Both the position numbers and the translations under genes were made by a program. Below, one piece after another: positions 13,552 through 22,477 of a stretch of DNA of 25,116 nt (positions within the stretch are counted from its first letter, which is position 1; each line of letters opens with the position of its first letter). The notes under the pieces are model-generated. The model made no database searches. It was not told where the DNA came from and was given only the letters and a program-made list of their open reading frames with translations. Source of the DNA: UMGS1052 sp045532035 (lineage in GTDB: Bacteria; Bacillota; Clostridia; Oscillospirales; CAG-382); assembly GCA_045532035.1 (NCBI GenBank), contig JAZSFD010000064.1, forward strand, positions 1-25,116. Direction: 5' to 3'.

Positions 13552-14952
13552 TTATTTCCCCACGCAGAACCTCGAGAAAATGTTATCAACAATTTCTTGT
13601 GTGACCGCCCTGCCGTCAGCCTCCGAAAGGTAGGCGATGGCGCGCTCGATGTCTGTGCCGGCAAGATCCTGGGTGTAGCTTTCAAGGGTTAAAAGCCCGT
13701 CGCAGACTGCCTTATAAGCTCCGTTTACGGCGGCGTATATTCTTGCTCCCGTTATGACAAGTCCTGCCGCGATAAGCTCGTCGCCTGCAGGATAAAGCTC
13801 GTTGATCTTTTCGGAAAGAGCTTCCTTTCCGTCGCCGTTTTTTGCAGAAATCGAAATCGAGGCAAAAAAGGCGCTATCAAAGCTTTTTATATATTCCGCC
13901 TTTTCGCGGGGCATTTCCGAAAGGTCGTTTTTGTTGATAACAAGGATGATGTTTTTGTCGGTCTTCTTTGAAAGCTCGCAAATAAGCTCCTTTTCGCCGT
14001 CGCAAAGAGAAGCTGCGCCGTCGATGACAGCAAGGACAAGCTCGGCTTCTTTTAATGCTCCATAGGCTCTTTCAACTCCGATTTTTTCGACCGCATCGTC
14101 TGTCTGTCTGATGCCTGCCGTGTCCGAAAGATTGAGGGTTATGTTTCCGAGAGTGACCTTTTCGGTGATGATATCGCGGGTGGTGCCTGCAATGTCTGTG
14201 ACGATGGCGCGGTCGGAATCGGTCAGCATATTGAGAAGCGAGGATTTTCCGCTGTTGGGAAGACCGACGATGGCGGTGTTTATTCCGCAGGAGACGGCAC
14301 GTCCCGAATTATAGCTTTTGCAAAGCTTATGAAGCCTTTCTTTTACATCAGAAAGTGCTTGACCCATCTCATCCTTTGACATATCGGTCAGGTCTTCGTC
14401 GGGGTAATCGATGAAGGCATAGACCGAAGCAAGAATGCTTGTGAGGGTGCTTGAAATATCTTCTATCTCGCGTGACAGCTTTCCCGAGACCTTGGCATTC
14501 GAAAGCTTTAGAGCCGCAGTGCTCTGCGCATCGATAAGCTCTGCCACGGCTTCCGCCTGGGAAAGGGTAAGCTTTCCGCCTGTGAAAGCGCGTCTTGTGA
14601 ACTCTCCCGGACCTGCCGGTACCGCACCTGCTGCGTAAAGGGAGGAGAGAATGAGCGAAACGCAAAGATCGTTTCCGTGGCATGAAAGCTCGGCGGTGTC
14701 CTCGCCGGTGTATGAATTCGGTGCAAAAAAGACGGTGCAGAGACCGCTGTCCACCACATCGCCTTCATAAAGCATATCGCCGAATACCGCTGTGTGGGAA
14801 GGGTATTCGCGCAAGCTTTTATTTGAACGGGGGACAAAGACCTTTGACACGATGTCAATGCATTCGGTACCCGTCACACGGATGACCGCAATGCCTGCCT
14901 TCCCGTGGGCTGTGGAAAGAGCGGCGACGGTCGAAGTGAAAATACAAGACAT
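13552..14952 (-). CDS. mnmE: tRNA uridine-5-carboxymethylaminomethyl modification GTPase MnmE
   Basis: The ATG at 14952 (MSCIFTSTVAAL) is used, with AAAGGAA upstream; an earlier in-frame start at 14976 would overlap mreC. Length is 466 aa. The N-terminal tetrahydrofolate-binding domain (HGKAGIAVIRVTG, GPGEFTRRAFTGGKLTLSQAEAV) is followed by a helical domain and an inserted G domain. That G domain has P-loop GLPNSGKS at 230-237, then IAGTTRD, DTAGIR and NKND. The C-terminus FCVGK matches the catalytic CxGK motif. With MnmG it modifies U34 of several tRNAs; mnmG, often adjacent, is not in the window. It is the second gene after mreC. No terminator separates it from the rpsF promoter region. Confidence 0.97.
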   Translation of the reverse strand: MSCIFTSTVAALSTAHGKAGIAVIRVTGTECIDIVSKVFVPRSNKSLREYPSHTAVFGDMLYEGDVVDSGLCTVFFAPNSYTGEDTAELSCHGNDLCVSLILSSLYAAGAVPAGPGEFTRRAFTGGKLTLSQAEAVAELIDAQSTAALKLSNAKVSGKLSREIEDISSTLTSILASVYAFIDYPDEDLTDMSKDEMGQALSDVKERLHKLCKSYNSGRAVSCGINTAIVGLPNSGKSSLLNMLTDSDRAIVTDIAGTTRDIITEKVTLGNITLNLSDTAGIRQTDDAVEKIGVERAYGALKEAELVLAVIDGAASLCDGEKELICELSKKTDKNIILVINKNDLSEMPREKAEYIKSFDSAFFASISISAKNGDGKEALSEKINELYPAGDELIAAGLVITGARIYAAVNGAYKAVCDGLLTLESYTQDLAGTDIERAIAYLSEADGRAVTQEIVDNIFSRFCVGK

Positions 14953-14972
14953 AAGTTTTCCTTTCGAAAAAG

Positions 14973-15812
14973 TCATTCATATACCGAAACGCTTTCGGTG
15001 ATGACCATTACAAAATCCGACAGATCCATGTCGGCGGCGGGCTGAACCACTGCGGACAGGGTGTAATTTGAGGGTTCGTGCTCGACACTTACAACTGTGC
15101 CGACGACGATGTCCTTTGGATACATTCCGCCATAGCCCGAGGTGTATACCGTGTCTCCCACCACCACATCAGCATCGGTCGGGAGATTGATTATTTTGCA
15201 AAGACCGCGTCCGTAATGCTCAAAGGAGCCTGTGAGAACCGCCGAGGTCATTGTTCTTTCAAGATAAACTCCTACAGAGGTGTTGTGGTTTATGATTGAG
15301 ATTCCGCGTGAGCTGTGGGTTCCTGCTTCGGTGATAAGTCCCAGAAGCCCGTCGCTTGTGATGACAGGCATATTTTCGGAGATGCCGTGGAAGGAGCCCT
15401 TGTCAAGACTGAAGGTGCGGATGTGTCCCACATCCCGTGCCACAATTTTGGCATCGACGAAGGAGATTTCGCTGTGTTCATTTTTTAGTCCGAGAAATTC
15501 GCGCAGCTTGTTGTATTCCTCTGTCACTGCAAGGCTTTCGCGGTTTTCGGCAACAAGGCGCGCATTTTCTTCTCGCAACAGTTCATTTTCGCGCCGAAGC
15601 TCGTTCACATCCGAAAAATGTGCCGAGATGTTTAAAATGAGAGAATCGATACCTTCCGCCGCTTTTTCGAAGGGGACAGTGACAAGACCTATGGTGTCAT
15701 AGACAAAAGACAAAGCTCCGGTATGATAGACAGAGATCGAGATCATGCAAAGCAAGACCGACACAGCAAGCATTATGGGGAAAAAGCGTGTTTTTGCTTT
15801 TCCGAGACGCAT
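14973..15812 (-). CDS. mreC: Rod shape-determining protein MreC
   Basis: The 279-aa protein has a short basic N-terminus and one membrane segment (about residues 11-30). A coiled coil follows (ELRRENELLREENARLVAENRESL, about 72-95), then the two beta-barrel MreC domain with GLLGLITEAGTHSSRGISI, GSFEHYGRGLCKI and DTVYTSGYGGMYPKDIVVGTV. MreC links cytoplasmic MreB to extracellular cell-wall synthesis enzymes of the elongation machinery. Neither mreB nor mreD is adjacent; mnmE follows after 20 bases. GGAGGAG precedes the ATG. Confidence 0.95.
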   Translation of the reverse strand: MRLGKAKTRFFPIMLAVSVLLCMISISVYHTGALSFVYDTIGLVTVPFEKAAEGIDSLILNISAHFSDVNELRRENELLREENARLVAENRESLAVTEEYNKLREFLGLKNEHSEISFVDAKIVARDVGHIRTFSLDKGSFHGISENMPVITSDGLLGLITEAGTHSSRGISIINHNTSVGVYLERTMTSAVLTGSFEHYGRGLCKIINLPTDADVVVGDTVYTSGYGGMYPKDIVVGTVVSVEHEPSNYTLSAVVQPAADMDLSDFVMVITESVSVYE

Positions 15813-15964
15813 TTTTCGTCACTCCTCCTTTCAAAACAGGCTTTTTTTCGACTTTTTTATAAAAAACTGTTTATTTTACTGTCGCTTTATATTATAATAT
15901 AAGATGTTTATCAATGCAATATGTTTTTGAAAATCTTTTTCAAAAAGAAAGGTATTTTGAGACA
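15813..15964. promoter_or_regulatory. Divergent mreC / zapA control region
   Basis: This very AT-rich spacer must hold promoters for both directions. For zapA, TATAAT is visible at 15893-15898 but no -35 close to consensus at the right spacing. For mreC, TTTATAAAA near 15858-15865 is a possible -10 only. Confidence 0.4.
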
Positions 15965-16246
15965 ATGAAAAAAAACTATACCCTGAACATCGGAGGCACA
16001 AGCTTCGGTATTCTTTCGGACGATCCTGAGGAGTATATCCGCGGACTTGAGGCACAGGTCAACGATATGCTTGACTCGGCAGCACTTTGCGGTGCATCAA
16101 GCTACAAGGCGGCGCTTTTTGTCTGTATGGAGCTTTGCGATATGCTTGAGAAGTCAAAGAGCGAAAACCCCGATGTATCGAAAAAACAAAAGAAAAACTG
16201 TGAGCAGGTCCTTTTCCCCGTAAAGGGACAGACCAGCCTTTTCTGA
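15965..16246 (+). CDS. zapA: Cell division protein ZapA family
   Basis: The ATG at 15965 gives 93 aa beginning MKKNYTLNIGGTSFGILSDDPEEYIRGLEAQVNDML, the ZapA N-terminal pattern (I/V-x-I-x-G-x-x-y...ddpeyi..lA..vd..m). Residues about 50-65 form the dimerisation helix (YKAALFVCMELCDMLEK). An upstream frame extension to 15914 overlaps the promoter and is rejected. ZapA binds and cross-links FtsZ filaments at the division ring. It precedes the U32 gene by 14 bases, a pairing common in Clostridia. The C-terminal tail is Lys-rich and variable. Confidence 0.8.
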   Translation: MKKNYTLNIGGTSFGILSDDPEEYIRGLEAQVNDMLDSAALCGASSYKAALFVCMELCDMLEKSKSENPDVSKKQKKNCEQVLFPVKGQTSLF

Positions 16247-16260
16247 CAGGGTGATTATTG

Positions 16261-18330
16261 ATGAAAAAAGTTACATCAAAGCCTGCACTTCTGGCGCCTG
16301 CGGGGTCATACGAGGCTCTTTGTGCCGCAATTTCGGCAGGGGCAGATGAGGTGTATTTCGGAGCATCACTGTATAATGCCCGTGCAAGCGCGAAAAATTT
16401 TTCGGAAGAAGAGTTTGAGCGTGCCATAAAGCTCTGCCGTGTATGTGGAGTGAAATCCAACATCACTGTCAACACTCTTTACTATGACAGAGAGATAAAT
16501 GATGTCTGCGAGCTTGTTTATAAGGCGGCGTGTCTTGGTGCAGATGCTTTCATCGTCCAGGATCTCGGCATGGCGGCATATCTTTCTTCCAACATTCCCG
16601 ATGTTGTGCTTCATGCCAGCACCCAGTGCGCCTGCCATAACCGCGACGGAGCAAATAAGCTTTCGGAGCTTGGTTTTTCAAGGATAGTCCTTGCAAGAGA
16701 ATTGCCGTATGAAGATATACTTTCCATAACCCAAAATGCCCCGTACGAGACCGAAATTTTTGTCCACGGAGCTCTTTGCGTTTCCCATTCGGGTCAGTGC
16801 CTTTTTTCCTCGGTGGTCGGTGGCAGAAGCGGAAATCGCGGTGAATGTGCACAGCCCTGCCGAATGGAATATTCCCTTGATCGATCGGGAAAGAAGAATT
16901 ATCCGCTGAGTCTTCGTGATCTGTCGCTTGCAAAAAATATAAAAGAGCTTTGCACCTTAGGTGTTGCTTCCCTGAAGATAGAGGGAAGAATGAAAAGTCC
17001 AGAATATGTATATGGTGTGACGAAGATATTCAAAAATCTTCTCACAGAAGAACGCAATGCGAATGATGACGAGATGCACGCTCTTGAGGAACTTTTTTGC
17101 CGTGGCGGCTTTACAAACGGTTATTTTACAAAAAAATATCTTTCATCAAATTCTTCCATGTATGGCATAAGAAGTGATGCCGACAAGGAAAAGACCCGAA
17201 AGGCAGAAAGCGAGATTGCAAAGGTTATAGTTGCGCCTAAAAGACAGATTTCTGCGGCATGCGAGTTTTCTGTCGGGAAGAAGCCGTCGCTTTCTCTTTT
17301 GTGCGGCGAACATACAGTGACGGTTGCAGGGGAGCAATCTTTGTCCGAGGCAAAAAATTCGGGAGCTGATTTTGAGAGCATCGCAAAAAATCTCATAAAA
17401 TTCGGAAACACCGATTTTTCTCTTTCGAAAGACGATATATCCATGACTCTGTCCGGGAAAATCTTTGTGCCTGCGTCGGTGGTGAACGAGCTTCGCCGGG
17501 CGGCAAGCGATGCGCTTTATGAAAAAATGACCGAAATGAAGCCCCTTCTTCGTGCAAGGACGGGTTTTATTCCTCCGAGAAACGAATATCCCGAAAACAT
17601 TCCCGCAGTTCGCCTGTATTTTGCAAACGCAAAGAATGTGCGCGAAAAGATCGCCGTTCATAAAAATGTCGAAAGCCTTGTTTTTCCGCTTGAAGTGTTT
17701 GAAAAAAGCGGAGAGGTCATAAAAGAGCTGTCGTGCGAATATACGGTAGGAGCGCTCTTTCCCCGAGTGCTTTTTGAGGGAGAAAGAGACGGGGCAAAAA
17801 AAGCTCTTGTCGGCGCAAAGCTTTGCGGAGCTTCCTTTTGCGAGATTTCAAACATCGGACATATCGATGTTGTCAAAGAAGCGGGACTTGAGGTTTTCGG
17901 CGGCATCGGGCTCAACATCACAAACACCCTCTCAGCTGAGGTTTTTTCGGATGCTTTGGGTCTTTCATCGATCGTTCTTTCGCCTGAACTTAAAATTGCG
18001 GCAAGCCGTGATATTGGCAAAAAGGACGGCGTGAAATATTGCCTTTTTGCCAGAGGAAGACTTCCTCTCATGGTGTTTGAAAGCTGTATTGTAAAGGCGT
18101 GCGGAAAGTGCAAAAAAGCCTCTTCTCCCGATGTTGACTGCGCGCTTCTTTGTGACAGAATGGATATGCTTTTCCCGGTGCGCGGACAAAAGAGAGCCGA
18201 CACCGATTTTCCCTGCCGCAATATCATCTACAATTCGGTCATTGCCGATCTTCGCATGAAAAAAGAACTTTACCGCGCAGGCATTGATGTCATCTGTGTA
18301 TCTGCCGAAGATGACGGAATGCCCATGTAA
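16261..18330 (+). CDS. U32 family protein, probable RNA hydroxylase (TrhP/RlhA-like)
   Basis: The ATG at 16261 follows AGGGTGA. Length is 689 aa, longer than two-gene TrhP1/TrhP2 forms and like RlhA-type members with an additional C-terminal domain. Residues 8-50 (LLAPAGSYEALCAAISAGADEVYFGA) start the TIM-barrel U32 domain. The core signature is HGALCVSHSGQCLFSS then GRSGNRGECAQPCR, giving four Cys (C173, C180, C196, C200) expected to bind an iron-sulfur cluster. SLKIEGRMKSPEYV follows. Members were named peptidases or collagenases, but studied bacterial members hydroxylate tRNA U34 (TrhP) or 23S rRNA C2501 (RlhA). Which RNA this one modifies cannot be read from sequence. It is followed by dus after 12 bases. 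Confidence 0.9.
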   Translation: MKKVTSKPALLAPAGSYEALCAAISAGADEVYFGASLYNARASAKNFSEEEFERAIKLCRVCGVKSNITVNTLYYDREINDVCELVYKAACLGADAFIVQDLGMAAYLSSNIPDVVLHASTQCACHNRDGANKLSELGFSRIVLARELPYEDILSITQNAPYETEIFVHGALCVSHSGQCLFSSVVGGRSGNRGECAQPCRMEYSLDRSGKKNYPLSLRDLSLAKNIKELCTLGVASLKIEGRMKSPEYVYGVTKIFKNLLTEERNANDDEMHALEELFCRGGFTNGYFTKKYLSSNSSMYGIRSDADKEKTRKAESEIAKVIVAPKRQISAACEFSVGKKPSLSLLCGEHTVTVAGEQSLSEAKNSGADFESIAKNLIKFGNTDFSLSKDDISMTLSGKIFVPASVVNELRRAASDALYEKMTEMKPLLRARTGFIPPRNEYPENIPAVRLYFANAKNVREKIAVHKNVESLVFPLEVFEKSGEVIKELSCEYTVGALFPRVLFEGERDGAKKALVGAKLCGASFCEISNIGHIDVVKEAGLEVFGGIGLNITNTLSAEVFSDALGLSSIVLSPELKIAASRDIGKKDGVKYCLFARGRLPLMVFESCIVKACGKCKKASSPDVDCALLCDRMDMLFPVRGQKRADTDFPCRNIIYNSVIADLRMKKELYRAGIDVICVSAEDDGMPM

Positions 18331-18342
18331 AAAAGGAAATAT

Positions 18343-19314
18343 ATGAAAATTCGCAATATTGATTTCAAAAAAGGTGTGTTTCTCGCACCGATGGCGGGAG
18401 TTGCCGACAGGGCGTTCCGCCATATGTGCAAAAAATACGGAGCCGACGGAGTTGTCACCGAGATGATTTCCTCGAAAGCCACTGTTTTCGGCGATAAAAA
18501 GACAAAAGAGCTCGCCCGCATCGAGAGCTTTGAGCGCCCGTGTGCTCTCCAGCTTTTCGGAAGCGAGCCTGAGACTATGGCAAAGGCGGCAAGTCTTTGC
18601 ATGGAGTTTTCTCCAGATATTATCGATATAAATATGGGCTGCCCCGTACACAAGGTTGTGTCATCGGGAGACGGATCTGCCCTTATGAAAAATCCCGCAC
18701 TTGCTTATGAGATAATGAAAGCTGTCGTTGAAGCTGTGGGGGACAGGGTGCCCGTGACGGTGAAGATCCGTCGCGGCTTTGACAAGGATCACATAAACGC
18801 CGTCGAGATAGCCTGCCTTGCACAGAAAGCGGGAATTGACGCAGTCTTTGTCCATGCAAGAACGCGCGAGCAGATGTATGCGCCGCCCTGCGAGTATTCG
18901 ACCATAAAAGATGTAAAAGAGGCGGTGTCCATTCCTGTTATCGGAAACGGCGACATTTATTGTGCAAAGGATGCCGCAAGGATGATGGGGCAGACCGGCT
19001 GTGACGGAGTTATGATCGGCAGGGGTGCGCTGGGAAATCCTTATCTTTTCGCGCAGATAAAGGCATATCTTGAAAATGGCACCGAGCTTGCTTGCCAAAG
19101 CGCAAAAGAAAAGCTTTGCGATATCAGGGAGCATATGGAGCTTCTTGTGAAAGACAAGGGAGAGGCTGTTGCCGCTGCCGAATGCAGAAAGCATCTGGCG
19201 TGGTATATAAAAGGTGTCAGGGGAGCGGCGGCTCTTCGCGATGAAATCAACCGCACAGAAGATATAGAAAAAACTCTTTTACTTATAGAAAAGGCTTTTG
19301 TTGAGGCTGAATGA
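18343..19314 (+). CDS. dusB: tRNA-dihydrouridine synthase (DusB-like)
   Basis: The 323-aa flavoprotein shows the Dus pattern: FLAPMAGVADRAFRHMCKKYGADGVVTEMIS at the N-terminus, LQLFGSEPE, then DINMGCPVHKVVSSGDGSALM with the catalytic Cys C100. VKIRRGFD, VHARTREQMY, GNGDIY and the FMN-phosphate segment GCDGVMIGRGALGNP complete the TIM barrel, followed by a helical C-terminal RNA-binding part. It reduces uridine to dihydrouridine in tRNA with NADPH. DusB assignment rests on overall resemblance to the Gram-positive DusB/Dus1 group. AAGGAA precedes the ATG; a terminator follows at once. Confidence 0.95.
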   Translation: MKIRNIDFKKGVFLAPMAGVADRAFRHMCKKYGADGVVTEMISSKATVFGDKKTKELARIESFERPCALQLFGSEPETMAKAASLCMEFSPDIIDINMGCPVHKVVSSGDGSALMKNPALAYEIMKAVVEAVGDRVPVTVKIRRGFDKDHINAVEIACLAQKAGIDAVFVHARTREQMYAPPCEYSTIKDVKEAVSIPVIGNGDIYCAKDAARMMGQTGCDGVMIGRGALGNPYLFAQIKAYLENGTELACQSAKEKLCDIREHMELLVKDKGEAVAAAECRKHLAWYIKGVRGAAALRDEINRTEDIEKTLLLIEKAFVEAE

Positions 19315-19318
19315 ATGT

Positions 19319-19353
19319 AAAGGTCGCAGTGAATTTTGCTGCGACCTTTTACT
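19319..19353 (+). terminator. Terminator of the zapA-U32-dus operon
   Basis: AAAGGTCGCAG (19319-19329) and CTGCGACCTTT (19339-19349) form an 11-bp stem followed by T-rich sequence, 4 bases after the dus stop. It may also act in reverse for the AraC gene. Confidence 0.85.
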
Positions 19354-19409
19354 GTTGTTTCGGAGTATATCCCATAGCGTTCTGCTTTTTTGTTGCTTTG
19401 GTATGAGAT

Positions 19410-20186
19410 TCATTCCTTTTTGGGGGTATGCCCATATTTTTTCTTGTAAAGCCTGATGAAAAACGACAGGTTTGAAAATCCCGATGCTGCTGCCGCCTCG
19501 GTGACATTGTATTCACCGCTCTGAAGCATTGACTTTGCATTTTTCAGCCGCAGATCGTTGCGGTAATCGATGGGTGACATTCCCGTGTATTCGCGGAAAA
19601 GTCTGCGAAAATTTACTTCACTCATATCGCAAAGACCTGCATAGTATGCCACTGTTTCGTTTTTGTCATGGTACTCGGTGATCTCGCAAAGTGCAGCCGT
19701 AAGTTTTTTATATTTTGTGGGGATTTTTGAGCAGCTTTCATCTATCTGCCACAAAAGCTCATAAAGCCGCGAAAGATAATAAAACGGATGGCCTGAGATG
19801 CGGTTTCTGACAGGCTTGAAAAACGATTCCACAAGCTCGCCTGCGTTTGGAATAACAATTTTCACGGGAAAAGAAAGATAGTCGGGAAGTTCACCCTTTG
19901 CAAGATCGAATTGTATTATCTTGATGCGGGTGTTTTCTTCAAGATATGTGCCGACATAGCTGCTGTTTTTCGGGATGAAAACAAGCTCGCCCGCGTTGAC
20001 ATAAAGGATGTCTTTTGAGTCGGAAAGAAAGCTGTCGCACATTCTGCCGCTTGTTACATATATGAAGCCGTGTTTTCCTCTGCCGTTTCTGAAAGAGTGC
20101 TTGTAGCCGCAGGGCCTTGAAACGTTCTGAATATCTATGCTTTCGACGGTGAAATTCGGTTCCTGCAGATAATACTGATATTTCAT
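19410..20186 (-). CDS. AraC-family transcriptional regulator
   Basis: The 258-aa protein has an N-terminal cupin-like sensing region (GRGKHGFIYVTSGRM, NAGELVFIPKNSSYVGTYLEE). The C-terminal AraC DNA-binding domain has two helix-turn-helix units: YYAGLCDMSEVNFRRLFREYTGMSPIDYRND and VTEAAAASGFSNLSFFIRLYKKKYGHTP. It is divergent from uxaC with 146 bases between the starts, so it is the probable regulator of the uronate operon, likely responding to a uronate or an oligosaccharide. AGGTGATAAG precedes the ATG at 20186. The DNA site is not identified. Confidence 0.93.
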   Translation of the reverse strand: MKYQYYLQEPNFTVESIDIQNVSRPCGYKHSFRNGRGKHGFIYVTSGRMCDSFLSDSKDILYVNAGELVFIPKNSSYVGTYLEENTRIKIIQFDLAKGELPDYLSFPVKIVIPNAGELVESFFKPVRNRISGHPFYYLSRLYELLWQIDESCSKIPTKYKKLTAALCEITEYHDKNETVAYYAGLCDMSEVNFRRLFREYTGMSPIDYRNDLRLKNAKSMLQSGEYNVTEAAAASGFSNLSFFIRLYKKKYGHTPKKE

Positions 20187-20203
20187 CTTATCACCTCACA
20201 ATG

Positions 20204-20232
20204 ATTTTACACCGCGTCCTTTGCTTTGTCAA
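20204..20232 (-). promoter_or_regulatory. Promoter of the AraC-family gene
   Basis: On the minus strand TTGACA (20227-20232) and TAAAAT (20204-20209) with a 17-base spacer, 18 bases before the start codon. Confidence 0.8.
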
Positions 20233-20275
20233 CCGAAAAATGATCGAATAGTGTTAAAAAACATCGTATTTGCCG

Positions 20276-20304
20276 TTGATTGACAGAAAAATTCGTGTTA
20301 TACT
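20276..20304 (+). promoter_or_regulatory. Promoter of the uxaC operon
   Basis: TTGATT (20276-20281), 17 bases, then TGTTATACT, an extended -10 (hexamer 20299-20304). A consensus TTGACA at 20280 is only 13 bases from the -10 and is probably not used. GTGTT (20295-20299) and AACAC (20311-20315) flank the -10 as an inverted repeat and could be part of an operator. Confidence 0.65.
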
Positions 20305-20332
20305 TAAAAAAACACCTTGAAAGGGAGAAAGT

Positions 20333-21628
20333 ATGAAGTCCGATTATTTGCTGAAAACCGAGAGCGCGAAAAGACTTTATAACGAATATGCCCGAGCTCT
20401 TCCCATAATCGATTTTCACAACCATGTGTCGGTCGGTGATATTGCGAAGGACAGACAGTTTGAAAATCTTTGTGAGCTTTGGCTTGCCTCCGACCCGTAT
20501 AAACACAGGCTAATGCGCATCTGCGGTATTGAGGAGCATTTCATAACAGGAGATGCTGAGCCTTTTGAAAAATTCGAAAAATTTTGCTCGATCTTCCCAT
20601 ATACTGCGGGAAATCCCGTATATGATTGGTCGCGCATGGAGCTGTCGCGCGTTTTCGGTATTGATGAACCTCCCGCGAAAGAAAACGCAAGGTATATTTA
20701 TGACAAATGCGGCGAGATGCTGGGTTCGCCCGAGTTTTCAAACAATGCGATTCTGTCGGGCTTCAATGTGGAATACCAGTCTCCCGTGGCAAGGCTCACC
20801 GACGAGCTTTCGGGCTTTGACGGGAAGACTGTCGCACCGTCGTTGAGGGGAGACAATCTGCTCGAGCCGTCAGCGGAATTGAGGTCGGAGCTTTCTCGAA
20901 AAACAGGGGTGCAGATCACTGACAACAAATCGTATCTGAAAGCCGTTTCGGTTATGCTCGACCGTTTTTCGGCGGCAGGTTGTTCCTTTGCCGACCATGC
21001 TCTTGATGCGGGATTCTTTGAAAACGATACCGACGGCAAAAAAACAGAAATGCTGGCTCTTCTTGGTACGGAATATGCAAAGCGCGGCTGGACGCTTCTT
21101 TTGCATCTTGATGCAAAGAGAAAGACAAGCTCAAGGCTTGCGCATCTTGCAGGCCCTGCGGGAGGATATGCGGCGGTGGGCGGTGATTTTGATCTTTCGG
21201 CACTGTGCGGACTTCTCGGAATAATGGAGGAAAAGGGAGCTCTTCCCGACGCGGTTCTTTTTCCGCTCAACATGAGCGATCAGGCGCCTCTTTCGGTGCT
21301 TCAGGGCTCGTTTTCGGAGGATGGGACACCATCGAAAGTCCAGCTTGGTCCTGCCTGGTGGTGGTGCGATCATGCGCTTGGAATCGAAAACACTCTATCG
21401 TGCATTTCATCCTTCGGTGTTCTCTCACAGTTTATAGGCATGACCACCGATTCGAGAAGTATCCTTTCGTTTGTGCGGCATGATTATTTCAGACGGATTC
21501 TGTGTTCGTGGCTTGATCGGAAAAACGCCGGGAATGAATGGGAGCTGCCCTTTGAGATACAGGGCGAAATTATCGGAAAAATATGCTATTATAACGCAAA
21601 AAACAAAATAAAGCGAGGAAAAATATGA
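20333..21628 (+). CDS. uxaC: Glucuronate (uronate) isomerase
   Basis: The 431-aa protein matches UxaC of the amidohydrolase superfamily: IIDFHNHVSVGDIA carries the metal-binding HxH near the N-terminus. NLCELWLASDPYKHRLMRICGIEE, WSRMELSRVFGI and the C-terminal GMTTDSRSILSFVRHDYFRR follow as typical blocks. It interconverts D-glucuronate and D-fructuronate (and galacturonate/tagaturonate), the first step of the Ashwell pathway. It is about 35 residues shorter than the common 465-470 aa; no internal gap is obvious by eye. AAAGGGAG precedes the ATG. It starts the operon, and its stop overlaps the next gene (ATGA). Confidence 0.93.
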   Translation: MKSDYLLKTESAKRLYNEYARALPIIDFHNHVSVGDIAKDRQFENLCELWLASDPYKHRLMRICGIEEHFITGDAEPFEKFEKFCSIFPYTAGNPVYDWSRMELSRVFGIDEPPAKENARYIYDKCGEMLGSPEFSNNAILSGFNVEYQSPVARLTDELSGFDGKTVAPSLRGDNLLEPSAELRSELSRKTGVQITDNKSYLKAVSVMLDRFSAAGCSFADHALDAGFFENDTDGKKTEMLALLGTEYAKRGWTLLLHLDAKRKTSSRLAHLAGPAGGYAAVGGDFDLSALCGLLGIMEEKGALPDAVLFPLNMSDQAPLSVLQGSFSEDGTPSKVQLGPAWWWCDHALGIENTLSCISSFGVLSQFIGMTTDSRSILSFVRHDYFRRILCSWLDRKNAGNEWELPFEIQGEIIGKICYYNAKNKIKRGKI

Positions 21629-22476
21629 TGAGCGGATTATTCGAAAACAAGGTGGCTGTGGTCACGGGTGCCGGCGGAACGCTTTGCTCTGAGATCGCCA
21701 TAAGACTTTCGCAGGAGGGGGCAAAGGTCTTTCTTGTGGGAAGGACCGAGGAAAAGCTTGCGAACACTGCGCAAAAGATTTCCGAGGCAGGCGGAACTCC
21801 TGCCGTCATATACGCCTGCGATGTTACAGATAAGGAATCTGTTGCGGCTCTTGCAAAAGAGGTTGAGGCGTGTGGCGGATGTGATTTTCTCATCAACGGT
21901 GCCGGCGGAAACAATGTAAAAGCCATGCCGACTATCACAAAATATGATCCCAGAGAGCTTTTAGGAGAGCTTCCCGAGGGTGAACGCGGACTTTATGATA
22001 TCGACATGGAAGCTTTTGAGAGCGTTTTGAACATCAACACCATGGGTACAGTCATTCCCACCATGGAATTTGCAAAGCAGATGATAAAAAAAGGCGGTGG
22101 CTCTGTCATCAATTTTGCCTCTATGAACAGCTATTGCCCGCTCACAAGGTGCTTTGCCTATGCCATGAGCAAGGCGGCGATCACAAATCTCACCCAGTCG
22201 TTTGCGGCATATTATGCTCCGGCGAATATCCGCATCAACGCCATCGCTCCCGGCTTTGTGGTAAACGAGCGAAGCCGCAATTACCTCGGAACTGTGGAGG
22301 ATGGGCTCACAAAGCGCGGAGAGCAGGTGATAGGCCACACTCCCATGGGGCGTTTCGGGCAGGCGGAAGATCTTGTGGGTTGTGTAAAATGGTTGCTCGA
22401 TGAGAAAGCGTCAGCCTTTGTCACGGGAACTACCATTCCCGTTGACGGCGGATTTTTGACTCTTGGAGGTGTGTGA
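21625..22476 (+). CDS. uxuB: SDR-family fructuronate reductase (D-mannonate oxidoreductase)
   Basis: The 283-aa short-chain dehydrogenase has the cofactor motif TGAGGTLCSEIA near residue 15. NGAGG follows at about 92, then a conserved insert (TKYDPRELLGELPEGERGLYDID), the active-site Ser in NFASMNSY and YxxxK (Y179, K183), and the IPVDGGF end. The insert and position between uxaC and uxuA identify the Firmicutes-type UxuB (YjmF), which reduces D-fructuronate to D-mannonate, rather than the unrelated long-chain enzyme of E. coli. It overlaps uxaC by four bases, so translation is probably coupled. A second ATG lies three bases later. Confidence 0.88.
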   Translation: MMSGLFENKVAVVTGAGGTLCSEIAIRLSQEGAKVFLVGRTEEKLANTAQKISEAGGTPAVIYACDVTDKESVAALAKEVEACGGCDFLINGAGGNNVKAMPTITKYDPRELLGELPEGERGLYDIDMEAFESVLNINTMGTVIPTMEFAKQMIKKGGGSVINFASMNSYCPLTRCFAYAMSKAAITNLTQSFAAYYAPANIRINAIAPGFVVNERSRNYLGTVEDGLTKRGEQVIGHTPMGRFGQAEDLVGCVKWLLDEKASAFVTGTTIPVDGGFLTLGGV

Positions 22477-22477
22477 G

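Noticed and set aside
17658..18651. Overlapping minus-strand frames of 189 and 228 codons
   Set aside because: Antisense to the U32 and dus genes, whose conserved motifs fix the coding strand.
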